Notes: a model not told the origin generated them from the letters alone. DNA of 64,000 nucleotides from Gnetum montanum (GCA_015680685.1 MNCI01030588.1:65011-129010), one strand, 5' to 3'; shown: positions 22,719-34,229, counted from the first letter of the stretch. Made by a program: numbers and translations.

Positions 22719-23610
22719 TGATGAAGCATCATGGTTGGCTGCATTGATGAGATGTTGTTGATGCAACTTCGTTGACGAGATGCCATTGATGTGATCCTAT
22801 CGACATAGGGTTTGACCCGTTGACATGCACCTGTTGATGGAGCCCCCTATTTCGCCTATAAATACATACTTATCAACCACATTTATGGCATAAGTCTCAT
22901 AGTTGTAGTGAAGCTCTAACAGTTTTTCTACTTGAAAGTTAGAATATTTTCTAAGTGCCCGCAATAGGAGTTAAAGAGTGTATGGATCTTTATTTGAGCA
23001 CTGTTGTACTTGAGCACTGCAATGTATGTGGTAATAAAGATGAGCTTTCTGATAAACGTTGCAGCACTTTAAAATAGATTAATTATTTCCTTTATGCATT
23101 TAATATTTTAAGCAATTTTCTTTAATGCTTTAAGTAATTAAAGTAATTAAATTAAGATAGATTAAGATAGATTAAATAGTGATTAATTAAGCACATAAGT
23201 ACTTATTCTTAGAACATATGCTTAGCGCTTGGTAATCCCAGGAACACTTAATGTTTGGTAACCCAGTAACGTTAAACGTGTTCAGGATGTGTATAGTAAG
23301 TTGAAATAGATGTTTATGTTATGATTAGTTAAATGTTGGTTAGAGTAAATTAACAATTAAATATATAATTCTTTATTCTTTATTCTTAGGCGACTTAGAA
23401 CATAAAACATACAAATGATAAAAATCATATGCCTCAATTGCACTTAACCATACCTTTGCATTTCACAAGTGTAATTAGGAAGACAATGATTGCAATGGTT
23501 AGTTTCACCTTTTAGAGACCAATGTACTTATAAAGCTATAAGTCCATGGAATTTGACTAGATTGTGCATAAACGCTTAATGATTCGTATGATTGGGCGTA
23601 GGGTCTACTT
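22719..23610 (+). mobile_element. 3' LTR of the plus-strand Ty3/gypsy element (892 bp, end clipped)
   Basis: It matches 9153-10002 from TGATGAAGCATCATGG through the TATA box (CCTATAAATAC, about 22856) to AGGGTCTACT. The terminal CACCACTCATCA is missing and host-like sequence begins. The last bases were therefore lost, probably by a deletion, so a target-site duplication cannot be recognised. The end is about 590 bp before the SNU13 start codon. Confidence 0.9.
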
Positions 23611-23779
23611 GTGGAATCACATTTCTCCATGTTACATAGATGGTTAAACAAACATCATGCATCCCAATCATGATTTTATTCATGCCAATCAGAAATTCAT
23701 CGTTGCATACATGAGCCACCAGCCATATCATAGATTTCTAGACACCCTAAAGAGAACAGACGTAACCATGTCCTTTGGC

Positions 23780-23996
23780 ACCCATAGTTAAAAAACAGAA
23801 AAAGAAATTCATTCGTTTTAAAAATCAGTTAAAAAAATGTAAAACCACAAACAGTTTTATATTAAAATTCACGGAAGAGGCTTCGCAGCCATAGTTGAAA
23901 AAGGAACAAAACAAAAAAACAAAATTCATTCGTTTTAAAAATCTTTTTGGAAAAATGTAAAACCTAAATTAAAATTCACGGAAGAGGCCACTCGAA
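23780..23996. repeat. Tandem duplication of about 108 bp in the SNU13 upstream region
   Basis: Two copies run from CCATAGTT through ATTCATTCGTTTTAAAAATC to TTAAAATTCACGGAAGAGGC (about 23780-23888 and 23889-23996). They differ by small indels in the A-rich part. Confidence 0.8.
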
Positions 23997-24008
23997 GCTT
24001 GTGGAAGG

Positions 24009-24030
24009 GTTTTAGGGTTTTAGGGTTTAG
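24009..24030 (+). promoter_or_regulatory. Telo-box cluster (TTTTAGGGTTT repeats)
   Basis: Three overlapping TTTAGGG-type units lie about 170-190 bp upstream of the SNU13 ATG. Telo-boxes (AAACCCTA on the other strand) are typical of promoters and leaders of plant ribosome and translation genes, so they suit a snoRNP protein gene. No TATA box is evident. Confidence 0.6.
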
Positions 24031-24197
24031 TGGCTTTCTATAACTATCCTCTGAAACGGCTTTGTGTCTCAAGTTTGTGTGAAAACTGCGTGTTCCAAGT
24101 GCTCAAGTTGTTCTGCTTCTCGCAACTTTTGTCTGGGCGTTGTTCTTGGAAATATCTCGACTCTGGTTTCGCGGTTTATCTGAAATTTCAGAGGAGA

Positions 24198-26025
24198 ATG
24201 GTAAGCAACTTGAACGATTCCCTGTTTTTATTCGTAAATGCGGCTTTTTATTTTTCCCTTTCGGAGGCATGTTTTTATTATTTCTGTGATTTGAAATGTG
24301 TTGTTTGCGATGACGTTATACAGGCGGAATCGGTAAATCCCAAAGCATATCCTTTGGCAGATGCGCAGTTGACGATTACCATTTTAGACTTGGTGCAACA
24401 GGCTTCTAACTACAAGCAACTTAAAAAGGGTGCCAATGAAGGTACATATATTATTTTTAGGGTCTTGTGTTTGATTTGTTTTGTTTTCTTGTGTACGCGT
24501 TTTTTGGGTCTGGTTTTCTGTGTACAAGTGGTGTGTAGCTTTGTTGCAAATGGTGTGATATTTTCGTGGAGTTTGCTGAATAGCCGATAGCATATTGCTA
24601 TAACTAATTTCGAACTCTCTGCATTGCGATGCTGTGTCGAAAAGAAATATAGTTGTATACGAATATAGCAGAGTAGCATCCTGCGATGCGTTTTCCAGGT
24701 TTTACGAGTAAAATACACTGAAACTGAAATTTCTTATTAATTACATCTAGGGGCTGTTTCTTATTAATTACATATGGAGGTTATGTAATGACGGGTCTTT
24801 TAAATTGAGTGTTGGTTTAACCAGTAACTTGATAGAATCTGTCAAGGATTTTACTTTAGCAGCCTTACCAACAAGTTACACCTCAGATCATTGACGTGTT
24901 TTTTCCTCAGATGTATAAGCCTAATTGATAAAGGAATTGAGTCTTTTCAGAAATAAGAGAATTGTGCGTTTTGCTTGTTTTGAGTTTGGTTACGATATGT
25001 ACTGTAGATTGTTTAATGAAATACAGTACTAATGAAAATTTTAAAATGAGTCTTCTTGTTATATTTTTGTAATAGGGTAGTAACTTTCTGAGATTTGAAT
25101 GTGCAACATGCCTATTTTCTATATTTATTTTTCTTTGTATCATTACGTGATCGAACTTTCTTCCTGCATTTTCTTTAATTTTCATACGTAAGTCTATCAT
25201 GTTCGTGGTTTAAATTTTCAGCTATAAAACATCTTAAGTCTGTAAAATGGCAAGCAAGTTTAAGCCTTTTGTGATGCTTGGGTGAATGTGTGATATTTTT
25301 ATCAAGGAGTATAGATTTTAGTTATTGGTTATTTTGTGAACAGTTCCTGCATGCACTTTCAAATGCTCACAGTATCTTTCTAAACGAGTTAGAAACATGG
25401 CTGCTTTTAGGTGATAGCTAAAGAGTCTTGAATATGCTGAAAATTGTATTGCTGCTTCTGAATTAATTGAATTTAGAAAAGTATTCAATCTAATGTTATT
25501 TTCCATAATTTTTCAGCCACAAAGACTCTCAACAGGGGGATTGCTGAGTTCATTGTCATGGCAGCCGATGCTGAACCATTGGAGATTCTTCTTCATTTGC
25601 CATTGCTCGCTGAGGATAAGGTATTAGTGTTCTCTGCACCCTTTAATGACCTATGGTAACTTAATAATAATAATGTTAGTTCCTAAAAAACTTTTGAGAT
25701 CGATCTCTATTGCTCAACATTAATAATGAAGGCTTCTGACTTCTTTTGTGGGCTTGATTATTTTTGTCCCAGAATGTTCCATACGTATTTGTGCCATCAA
25801 AAGAGGCCCTCGGTCGGGCCTGTGGCGTGTCTCGACCAGTCATTGCCTGTTCTGTAACTACCAATGAAGGAAGTCAACTGAAATCCCAAATACAACAGCT
25901 GAAGGTAGATTACTCAAGTATTTTGTGGTTTAGGTTTTGTTATGGGTTTTTGAATTGTATAACTAATTTTTTTTATCGTTTGATGTGTTATTGTTCAGGA
26001 TGCAATTGAAAAGCTTCTTATCTGA
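24198..26025 (+). CDS. SNU13: SNU13 / NHP2L1 (15.5K), kink-turn RNA-binding protein
   Basis: There are five coding exons: 24198-24200, 24324-24441, 25517-25620, 25773-25904 and 25999-26025. All introns are GT-AG. The joined length is 384 nt, giving 127 aa, the usual family size. The protein is an L7Ae/L30e-fold RNA binder. Visible hallmarks are [20 protein letters not shown] near the N terminus, the RNA-contacting [14 protein letters not shown] around residues 35-48, [18 protein letters not shown], and the C-terminal [17 protein letters not shown]. The family binds kink-turns in U4 snRNA (spliceosome, Cajal body) and box C/D snoRNA (nucleolus). Exon 1 contributes only the start codon, followed at once by GTAAGC. 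Intron 1 is 123 nt with no in-frame stop, so its retention would lengthen the N terminus without breaking the frame. The cytosolic L7Ae/eL8 and NHP2 relatives have longer N termini. Confidence 0.96.
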
Positions 26026-28403
26026 GAACTTTCTATAGATGTATTTTACTAGCTGTAGTCAGCACTGATGACACGGTCTTGTGTGGATGAAGATGGGGAT
26101 TTCCAGTATGACTCATCAATTAATTGAAAGTTTTCTGTTTCTGGCAAGATTTGTCGAAGTGTTGTTTTAGTGGACTTCTAGTATTGAAATTTGAATTTGG
26201 GTTTTGATAAGTATTTAGATAGAAAGTGGAGCTGTATTCTACATTTGGAATGCATTATGAAATGTATGGGACAATATGTTTGGAAAATTAATCATACCCC
26301 AAATGTCATGGAATGGATGCAGTATTTGAGATTAAATAGAAAGGTCTATTGAATTAAATGTGCTATTACGGAGAGTATTTTTATCTCACAAAATTATGTA
26401 CTTTTTTAAAAAAAATTAGATAATGCCTGTATTTTTATCTTGGTTCTCCCCGCCTTCCCTATTAGATGATGCCTGCATTTTGATCCTGGTTTTCCCTGCA
26501 TTCCCTGCATTGTCTTTGCTAACAGATAGACACTCGATCTCTCCGTTGGAAGGTTGCAGAGTTAAATTTTTATCCTTTCTTTGGGAGGTTGTGACGTAAA
26601 TTCTTATCTTTCCTTTTTACTTGAAAGGCCGTGACACTGAACTATATATATATATATATTTTAAAAAGAGCTTTTCTATAAGCTTCCAGGAATGTTTAAG
26701 ATATTCAAAATTTTTATGAAATCTGCAAAACACAGTTTTGAATCTCTTGTATCAGTTTTGACCTGTTTGCGCCACTAGGCATGGCTCTACATGTCTCATG
26801 CTCTGTTGGGATTATGTTGTAAATTTGGTTAATTTAATGTTTTTTATTCGAAAGGATGAAAGTTTCATGTTCTCCTGTAATTTAATTCGATTCGCAGAAT
26901 AGATGACGATAAACCTAGAATGTAGCAGCAACAACTAAGTTGTTCCTTCTTGCTTGTGAATGTTACTGTATATGACATTCGTAATGCTTGTTACTGTGTA
27001 TGACGCTTTTGGGTGAAACAAAGTGAACGACAGTTAAGGTGCTGCTTCAATACGCAGATATTAGAATTCTACTCATTTTGATGAAATTTACGTGTTAATA
27101 AAGCTGACTTCACGCTTAGTAGGTATAGTTTGTTATGGTCTACTTACCATGCAAACATTGAAATTCGGTAAATAACACCGGCAATTTGATGTGCTGTTTG
27201 ACATATGATTCTTCTTAGTCCAGAGTCAGCTAGGTGAAATTTTCAGCTTAAATTTTTAATACTCTTAAGCCTGGTGGCTTGCATTGGGTCATGGCTAATT
27301 GTGATTTGCACACCAACCATCGCAGATACTGATAAGTAAATAAAATATTATCCTAGTTAGGCACCTTGCCAGCAAGCAAGATTGGATTTTGGGATTTTGA
27401 TACGAACAAAATTAGGTTTCAAAGAATATTTTTCACCATCTTGGTCTCTTTATTTTATTTAAGATTGTCATAACATTAAAGTAACTGACGATGATGTGCT
27501 TGATGTCATAATTCCTCAATGTGTATTATCGGTATCAGCATATCATATCATTTTGAATCAAATTATGATTTGCATAATAAAATTTGAAATTATGACTTGC
27601 ACAATAAAATTTTTCAAGATTAAAGAAAAAATGCAAGTTTCATTCCAATAAAATTTGTCAGAAAAATTAAGAAAATGCAAACTGCCATTCAAACTTCTGT
27701 CTGCAAAATTAAGTCATTGAGATTGCAGGGAAGCAGATTTTAGCATGGCCAATAATCATGCGGTAAATTGGATTACCAAATAAGTTCAGGAATCTTAAGT
27801 AGATAAATTGTTCTTTTTTGGCATGGCCGATGATCATGCTGTAAATTGGATTGCCAAATAAGTTCAGGAATCTTAAAAGAGATAAATGATTCTCGAAAAA
27901 GAATATCGAGGATACATGGTACATTATATATTCATGTATTGAGGAAATCAGTGCATTAAGTTATTTGTCCTATGTGTATGCAGATATGATAAGACAATGA
28001 TGTTAAAGCAGGGGAAGAGTATTTAGAAATGATGAATCCAACGATGATATGATTTCCTGCGGTAATAATCAAAGCATCAACCATGTGACGGATACGCAAA
28101 TGACATCCCATCTTCAATTCTAACAGAACATTTTAATTCGAGAAGGCATATACTCATACCCACCCGCTTGCTTGATTATATGTAAACGGCATCATCCCCA
28201 ACTAGGACCATCCAGTTTCTTCTTCAATATTGACATCCTTGCATGAGCATCTATCTTCTACATATCTCACCTTTACAGGGCCTAACCGCTAAATGAACTT
28301 GACAGGTACATTCACACGCAATTACCGTAATAAATAAAAGATATTATTTGTGTACACAATCAACACGCAGCAGCAGCTGCTTTGGTTGCCGAGCATGCAC
28401 AGC
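26026..28403. other. Intergenic region after SNU13; nothing coding seen
   Basis: AT-rich sequence holds the SNU13 3' region, a (TA)n run near 26643-26660 and the 78-bp tandem duplication listed separately. A weak local doublet at 26440-26510 repeats GATGCCTGCATTTTGATC. No conserved frame or transposon end is recognised. The last part should hold the 3' UTR of the small minus-strand gene. Confidence 0.5.
27743..27898. repeat. 78-bp tandem duplication
   Basis: GCATGGCC at 27743 and 27821 starts two copies containing ATCATGC, GTAAATTGGATT and AATAAGTTCAGGAATCTTAA. The copies differ at a few positions. Confidence 0.85.
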
Positions 28404-28709
28404 TCAGGTTGGTTCCTGCCATGGCTGAAGCGATGCCTGTTGCAGCTTCAACGATCCATTTTCAACAATAATAACACTAGGATTTGTTTTGGTATGTAGA
28501 CCGTCCTCAAATTTATTGAGGACTAAGGATTGCAGGCCGCACAACAGCTCCTCATCGCTCAGGCTGCGATCTTCAGCTATGGAGTAAAGAATAGACCTCT
28601 TTTTATATGAACACCATGATGATGAAGAATTGCTTTTGTGATAGCCATAGCCAGATATCAAATGCGGCGCTACGTCCATCCATCTTTCAAATTTGCTCGC
28701 CATTGTCAA
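28404..28709 (-). CDS. Small unrecognised protein, 101 aa
   Basis: This is an uninterrupted single-exon frame from ATG 28709 to a stop at 28404. A second in-frame ATG two codons later (MASKFERW) is an equally good start. A good TATA box lies about 120 bp upstream, which makes expression plausible. The protein starts MASKFERWMDVAPHLISGYG, followed by a Ser-rich stretch with one Cys, an acidic segment (DRSLSDEELLCGLQSLVLNK) and a Gln-rich end. There is no signal peptide, membrane segment or known motif. I do not recognise the family. It could be a lineage-specific small gene or a chance frame. It lies 2.4 kb downstream of SNU13 and is convergent with it. Confidence 0.5.
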   Translation of the reverse strand: MTMASKFERWMDVAPHLISGYGYHKSNSSSSWCSYKKRSILYSIAEDRSLSDEELLCGLQSLVLNKFEDGLHTKTNPSVIIVENGSLKLQQASLQPWQEPT

Positions 28710-28827
28710 GCTCTAATGGAGGAAAAACTCAAAACTCAGACAAAAGCAAGCAAACAATGCGAGAAATACACAAACGCTTATGAGAACAGCAGAGAAGACT
28801 TTGATGGATGTGAAGGTTCTAAACTCA

Positions 28828-28835
28828 TATTTATA
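28828..28835 (-). promoter_or_regulatory. TATA box for the small minus-strand gene
   Basis: GGTATAAATATGAG on the minus strand is a near-consensus plant TATA box, about 120 bp from the start codon. That leaves a leader of about 90 nt. Confidence 0.55.
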
Positions 28836-29998
28836 CCCCGATTTTTGCGGTTCAGGATTTGTCTATGTGCTGCCAAAAGCACGAAAAGATGAAATTTCCC
28901 GAGTAATGTCAGGCTGTGTTGTGCATTCGGTGCAGTTTCTCCTTTTTGCCGTGACAAGTACGACTTTATATTGATTTGCATTTAATATTTGCACCGTTTG
29001 TAACCACCGCGGCCGAGCCACGCCTGGAGAGGGTAAGCTTTAATTGATTGATAAGATTCGTTTACCGATCGTATGCAATCACCGCTGATACTAATTATTG
29101 CGGGATTCCTTTTTTGATTATCTTTATTTCCGGAGAGTAGCTTAATTGTTGTATTTTGATTGATCTTATTTCGCCCCGCTCACGGCCGTAACCCTTATGA
29201 CCCAAAGCTGTCTTGCATATTTTGGTCGTATTGCAGATCTGTAAAAGGGACATGTCCAGGATGTTCTCGTTAGCACACAATTTTTTAAAATTGGGAATAT
29301 GATGGTTTCAAATTCCGTGTATTATAAATCTTCTGCACCATTTAAAAATGTCATTTTTTGATAGAAAGCTAAGTTTGCTGGCTTCTTGGATTACAAATCC
29401 ATAGGTGGGATACGGGACTTTTGATAATGATATGCATATAATGTGGCTTCAAGTATTTGCACATTGAAAGAAGCAGACAAAAACCACTAGAGTCTGAGAT
29501 TGTTTGGAAAGAAAAAGGAATCATTATCATCAACCTCATAGCCTTATCCTAATAAAATGAGGTTGGCTAATCCATGAGATTTGGCAGGGTTGTACAGCCG
29601 GTTGCAAACCTAATGCTAACCCTCCTTTAGCATTCAAACTTGAGACTGACATTGGCAAAGTTTTTGGAAATAACTAGGAATGTTTGCTGGAATTAAATTA
29701 ATAGTTTGTTATAAGAAATGATACTTTGGTTGCTAATTATGAAAAAAAAAACCCTCTCGTTTTCCATAACTAGTAATTGTCATCCTCGAATGATCACTTG
29801 AATAGGCTGTGCTCAGACTTACATATTGTCAATGGTTGGTTTCTGGCTCAACCAAAAACTCAATTATATGTACCTATGCCATGCCTCAAGCATGTCTTAA
29901 TTTACATAAAAAGCAACAGGCATCTCTCATTGGTGGTTTAGGTTTTTTAAATAGCAAAGTTGGGTCAACAATTGATTAAAGAAAGAAAGAAAGAAACC
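28836..29998. other. Intergenic region before the chromovirus; no gene seen
   Basis: The stretch holds the upstream region of the small gene and then AT-rich DNA up to a GAAA-rich run at 29980-29997. No frame, RNA gene or transposon end is supported. Confidence 0.45.
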
Positions 29999-30003
29999 GA
30001 TAA

Positions 30004-30567
30004 TGTGAGAGAGGTAGCAGGGTTGCTGGTAGCTTGCTACCTCCCCCACAGTTCAGGGGCCATGGGGGCACAAGGGGTCCTCCGCTCCTTGTGTCTTCAG
30101 AACCATACTGGCATGGCAGTTCCATGCATTCGTAAGAGGAGGTTACGAACTACCTCATTACCCTACTTGGTAGGACCTTGCCTGGGAGGGTTGCGTAGTT
30201 CAACTCTACGTTGGGGTGTTTTTACCGAGTATGTCATGGGACGTGTTATGGGATGTTGCGTGCACTCCTTGGAGCGCGACACCAACTACCAGCACGCGGT
30301 GATGAATCTGGAGGGTTCAGCTAGTAGTCCCCGTGGTATCCACGTGAGTGGAGCAAGGGAGTGCTATCTAGCTTGTTAGTGTATCGCGAATATTGTTTAT
30401 GAAACACCGCTTAGGAGACATGCTAACGCTAACACATTGTTTGTTGGCATGTGTTTCAGGCTTGTTGATTGCTAAGGCATATTCCTCTTGAGTTTTGTCC
30501 TGATTCAGAATCTGCTTGGGAAACTCTTGGGGTGTCGAACAACGTGCTCAGGGACAACGTTGTTACA
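30004..30567 (+). repeat. 5' LTR of the chromovirus (564 bp)
   Basis: It has TG...CA ends. The sequence is GC-richer than its surroundings, with a GAGAGGTAGCAGGGTTGCTGG start and a CTCTTGGGGTG block near the end. No canonical TATA box is seen. Confidence 0.93.
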
Positions 30568-30569
30568 AA

Positions 30570-30581
30570 TGGTATCAAAGC
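30570..30581 (+). other. Primer-binding site (initiator Met tRNA type)
   Basis: TGGTATCAAAGC lies two bases after the LTR. It differs by one base from TGGTATCAGAGC, the usual plant iMet PBS. Confidence 0.85.
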
Positions 30582-30730
30582 ATCACAGTTTCAGTTGTTG
30601 ATAAAACTTTCTCGCTAAGTGGGTATCAGGGTTTGTGGTTTGTGAGGTTTCCGTTTTCACCATTTTCAACTTCTGCTAACCACTCTTCCTTGGAGGGCGG
30701 CCTTGTGCTAAAGCTCTCTCTTTGGCATAC

Positions 30731-31258
30731 ATGGAGCCTGGTGGACCGAGTGACATGGCTGATGTTCAAGTAAATCTAGAAATTGAGGCCGAAATAGAAC
30801 TTGGTCAAGATGAGACTAAGTTTCAAACGTTATGGGATCATGTCAAGGCAATTGATGAGGCCTTAGCCTATCCTGGTCCAGAAAACGTGGATGCAATCCA
30901 TCACATTCTTAAAGATGTTGACTTGCCACAAGAAAAGATGGATCTTCACTCCAAGGACAGGATAAAATTGGCAGAGGCTAAGATTTTGATCTTGGAAGGT
31001 CGTCTGGATCGCATGATCAACCTCTACAAGGATCTATTTGGTTCCTTGGAAGAGGCACAAACAAAAGCATCCTTGGTTGAGGACTTAGTTGGTCAGGTGA
31101 AAGTTCTGGAGGATGCCCTGGTGGGGGTAAATCAGGAACTATCTGATTTGAAAATTGAAAACGCCATCCTGAAATCCTCTTTAGCAGGACGCTTGGCAGA
31201 TGAGCCAGTAGTGACAGCCCGTATCAAAGCTAGAGAATCGAGTTCTTATGATGGATGA
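30731..31258 (+). CDS. Gag-like N-terminal ORF with coiled coil, 175 aa
   Basis: An intact frame starts at MEPGGPSDMADV. It is acidic and then strongly heptad-repeated (about residues 65-155), which predicts a coiled coil. It lies where gag begins but lacks the capsid core with its conserved Trp/Leu block and any CCHC knuckle. A protease active site (DSG/DTG) is also missing before RT. An internal deletion has probably joined the start of gag to the RT linker, making the element non-autonomous for particle formation. This could also be a new type of small gag. Confidence 0.6.
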   Translation: MEPGGPSDMADVQVNLEIEAEIELGQDETKFQTLWDHVKAIDEALAYPGPENVDAIHHILKDVDLPQEKMDLHSKDRIKLAEAKILILEGRLDRMINLYKDLFGSLEEAQTKASLVEDLVGQVKVLEDALVGVNQELSDLKIENAILKSSLAGRLADEPVVTARIKARESSSYDG

Positions 31259-31260
31259 GC

Positions 31261-33149
31261 ATTGTTCAAACTCATGGAGCACAGATGGGAAAGGATGATG
31301 ACGCTAGCCCCCAGATTGTGTCACCAATGGTGATGAAATGCTTGGCCAGGGACCTTACCAGGAAATTTCTGCTAGCTATGCAAACAGGCGATCCTTCTTA
31401 GGCTTGTGGATCCCAAGCTATTGTTGACGCATGCATAGCACAGATGCTCGATAAGTTTAAAGATGTGATGCCACCGGAACTACCTGGTAGTTTGCCACCT
31501 CGGAGAGCAGTGGATCACAAAATCGAATTGTAGCCTGGCACTGATCCTCCTATCCAGAGGCCATACCAGTTAACAGGATCAGAATTGGGGGAACTAAAAA
31601 AGCAGCTTGAAGGTTTTATGTCCAAGGGATACATTCGTCCCTCAAAATCCCCTTATGGGGCACCGATGTTGTTTGTTACCAAGGAGGATGGAACGCTACG
31701 GCTCTGTTGTGATTATAAACTGCTGAATAAACATACAATCAAGAACAAATACCCAGTTCTGCTCATTTCTGACTTGTTCGATCAATTGGCAAGGGCTCGA
31801 NACTACGGCTCTGTTGTGATTATAAACTGCTGAATAAACATACAATCAAGAACAAATACCTAGTTCTGCTCATTTCTGACTTGTTCGATCAATTGGCAAG
31901 GGCTCGATATTTTACCCGGCTAGACCTCAGACAAGGATACTATCAGGTTCGCATTGCAGAAGGGGACGAAGCAGAAACTGCATGTGTAACGCGATATGGA
32001 TCGTATGAATGGACCGTAATGCCTTTCGAGCTTTGCAATGCACCAGCTACATTTTGTATGTTGATGAACGAGATATTTCGACCCTTCCTAGACAAATTTG
32101 TGGTCGTTTATCTTGATGACATCGTGATATATAGCCAGTCAATGGAGGAACATGCTCTCCACCTGCAGATGGTCTTTGAGAAGCGACGAGAAAATCGGCT
32201 ATACGTTAAAAAAGAAAAATGTGAATTCTGCTGCTCAGAGCTAAAATTTTTGGGGCATCTCGTGGGGTATGGGCAAGTAAAGCCAAATCCGAAGAAGGTA
32301 GAGGTTGTGCGCCAATGGCCTGCTCCCACTAATGTGCATGAGGTCAGACAGTTCATGGGGTTAGCTACTTTCTATCGGAAATTCATCAAAAATGTCTCAG
32401 GAATTGTTGCTCCTCTGACCAATCTGCAAAAAAAAGAAGTTGCATGGGAGTGGGACGTAAATTGTCAGAAAGCCTTCGAGAGGATCAAAGAGGCTTTAAC
32501 CTCTCATCCAGTGTTGGCGTTGCCCGATTTCTCGAAATCCTTTGAGGTTCATACGGATGCCAGTGACAATGCAATTGGGGACGTCTTGCTACAGGAAGGT
32601 CATCCTGTCGCTTATGAAAGTCGAAAGCTAAATCAAGTAGAGCAGAGGTGGCTAGTCCATGAAAAGGAAACGTTTGCTATTGTCCATTGCTTGAGAGCAT
32701 GGAGACACTACTTGCTGGAAAGTCGTGTCCTCGTGAAGACGGATAACCTAGCCACTAGCTACTTGATGAATCAAACGAAACTAAGGCCCAAACAGGCTCG
32801 ATGGTTGGCCATGTTGTCCGAATTTGAGTTGCAATTGACTTATCGTCTTGGAAAGGAGAACGTGGTGGCAGATGCGTTGAGTCGCCTTCCCCAACCTGCC
32901 TCTCAGTTCTTTTCCATCATTGGGCCACAAACTTCGCACATTCAATGTGACGAAGTGTTGTTGGCTAAAATTCAAGATGGTTTGAAAAGGGACCCCCATA
33001 TCATTGATTTAATGAAACTGATAGAAACTGGGCAAGCACCACAGTTCAAAATGAAAGATGGACTACTTTGGTTTCGAGATAGTCGGATATGCATTCCGGA
33101 TTGGGATGGCCTACGCAAGGAGATTATCCAAGAATGCCATGACACATAG
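31261..33149 (+). pseudogene. RT and RNase H of the chromovirus, interrupted
   Basis: The RT linker has FKDVMPPELPGSLPPRRAVD (about 31455), then [38 protein letters not shown] and the catalytic YLDD (32109-32120). The thumb is LGHLVGYGQVKPNPKKVE. RNase H follows with VHTDASDNAIGDVLLQEG and HEKETFAIVHCLRAWRHYL, up to ENVVADALSRLP. A stop lies in the linker near 31531. The frame is broken in early RT by the duplication around the N at 31801, and a stop at 33147 separates it from integrase. If the duplication is an assembly artefact, most of this region is one open frame. Confidence 0.9.
31696..31907 (+). repeat. 105-bp duplication either side of a single N (31801)
   Basis: 31696-31800 and 31803-31907 are the same 105 bases of RT coding sequence with one mismatch, separated by an N and one base. 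An exact overlap abutting an N is the mark of two contigs joined without merging their ends. A true tandem duplication is less likely. Confidence 0.85.
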
Positions 33150-34229
33150 TGGGCAGGGCACCCTGGACAGCAAAGGACCTTGGCTCTCATTGAGAGAACC
33201 TTCTTTTGGCCAAAAATGTACCATGATGTGATTGCTTATATCCAGAAGTGTCTAGTGTGCCAGCAGGATAAAGGGTCTACGAAGCGTTCGAGTGGTCTTT
33301 TGCTGCCCTTGGAAATCCCTCCATTTCCATGGGCTACAGTGTCTATGGACTTCATCACGAGATTGCCAAATATTCAGGGCTTAAGCAGCATTATTGTTGT
33401 GGACAATTTTTCTAAATTTGCCATATTCATTCCCTGTCCATCACAGTGTTCAGCTATGGACACAGCAACGTACTATTTTGACAAGGTGGTTCGATATTTT
33501 GGGTTACCCATGAGCATCATTTCAGACCAAGATCCGCGCTTCACAAGTGCTTTCTGGCGAGCACTATTTGGCATGATGGGTACCACCCTCAAATTGTCAA
33601 TGAGCTTTCATCCGCAAATCGATGGGCAGACGGAATGGATGAATCAGGTACTTGAAGAGTACCTTCGTCACTATGTTCGTAGTGACCAAAAGAACTGTCA
33701 TTTCTATTAGGGATTGCCCAACTGAGCTATAACATCCAAAAGTCCTCAGCTATTGGGTTTTCCCCTGCAGAACTGGTAATGGGAAGGCAACCTATTACCC
33801 CTCATATGGTCTCCCCCTCATTGCAGGGTCGGCATCCCACAACGGATGAATTCTTGAAGAGGTGGTCTGAAAATGTTGATACAGCAAAGTATCATCGGGA
33901 GAGGGCTGTGCAACGAATGAAAAAATATGCTGATCGAAAATGCCAACCTCGTGAATTCAAAGTGGGAGATTGGGTCCCTTCTGAAGTTGGACCCACGTCA
34001 ATTTAAACCGAAATAAGGAACTACCTCTAAGCTGATGAGGCAGTATGATGGTCCCTTCTGGATCATCGATAAAATTAACCCTGTGACATATAAGCTTCAG
34101 CTACCGATCAATATGGACCGAGTCCATCCAATTTTTCATGTCAGCATGCTAAAGTCATTGCCGGATGGATTCCCATATCTAGAGAGAAGCCTCTCAATCA
34201 GAGAGCAACCTTGTATACAATCTATATAA
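33150..34229 (+). pseudogene. Integrase of the chromovirus, frames split
   Basis: The HHCC zinc domain spans the stop at 33147 (H...H, then CLVCQQDK). The DDE core shows SMDFITRLP, IISDQDPRFTSAFW and DGQTEWMNQVLEEYLRHYV, where the catalytic Glu is still present. After a stop at 33710 the frame shifts. The C-terminal part continues with REFKVGDWV (near 33955) and RVHPIFHVSMLK (about 34120). The last motif leads into the chromodomain, as in other chromoviruses. Confidence 0.85.

Noticed and set aside
24009-24030. Interstitial telomere repeat
   Set aside because: There are only three degenerate units at a promoter position, which fits telo-boxes better than a telomeric array.
24384-24718. Minus-strand frames over SNU13 exon 2 and intron 2
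   Set aside because: They are antisense to a well-supported exon, with no conserved motif.
31881-33149. 422-aa open frame considered as a host gene
   Set aside because: It carries YLDD, gypsy RNase H and LTR context, so it is chromovirus pol.
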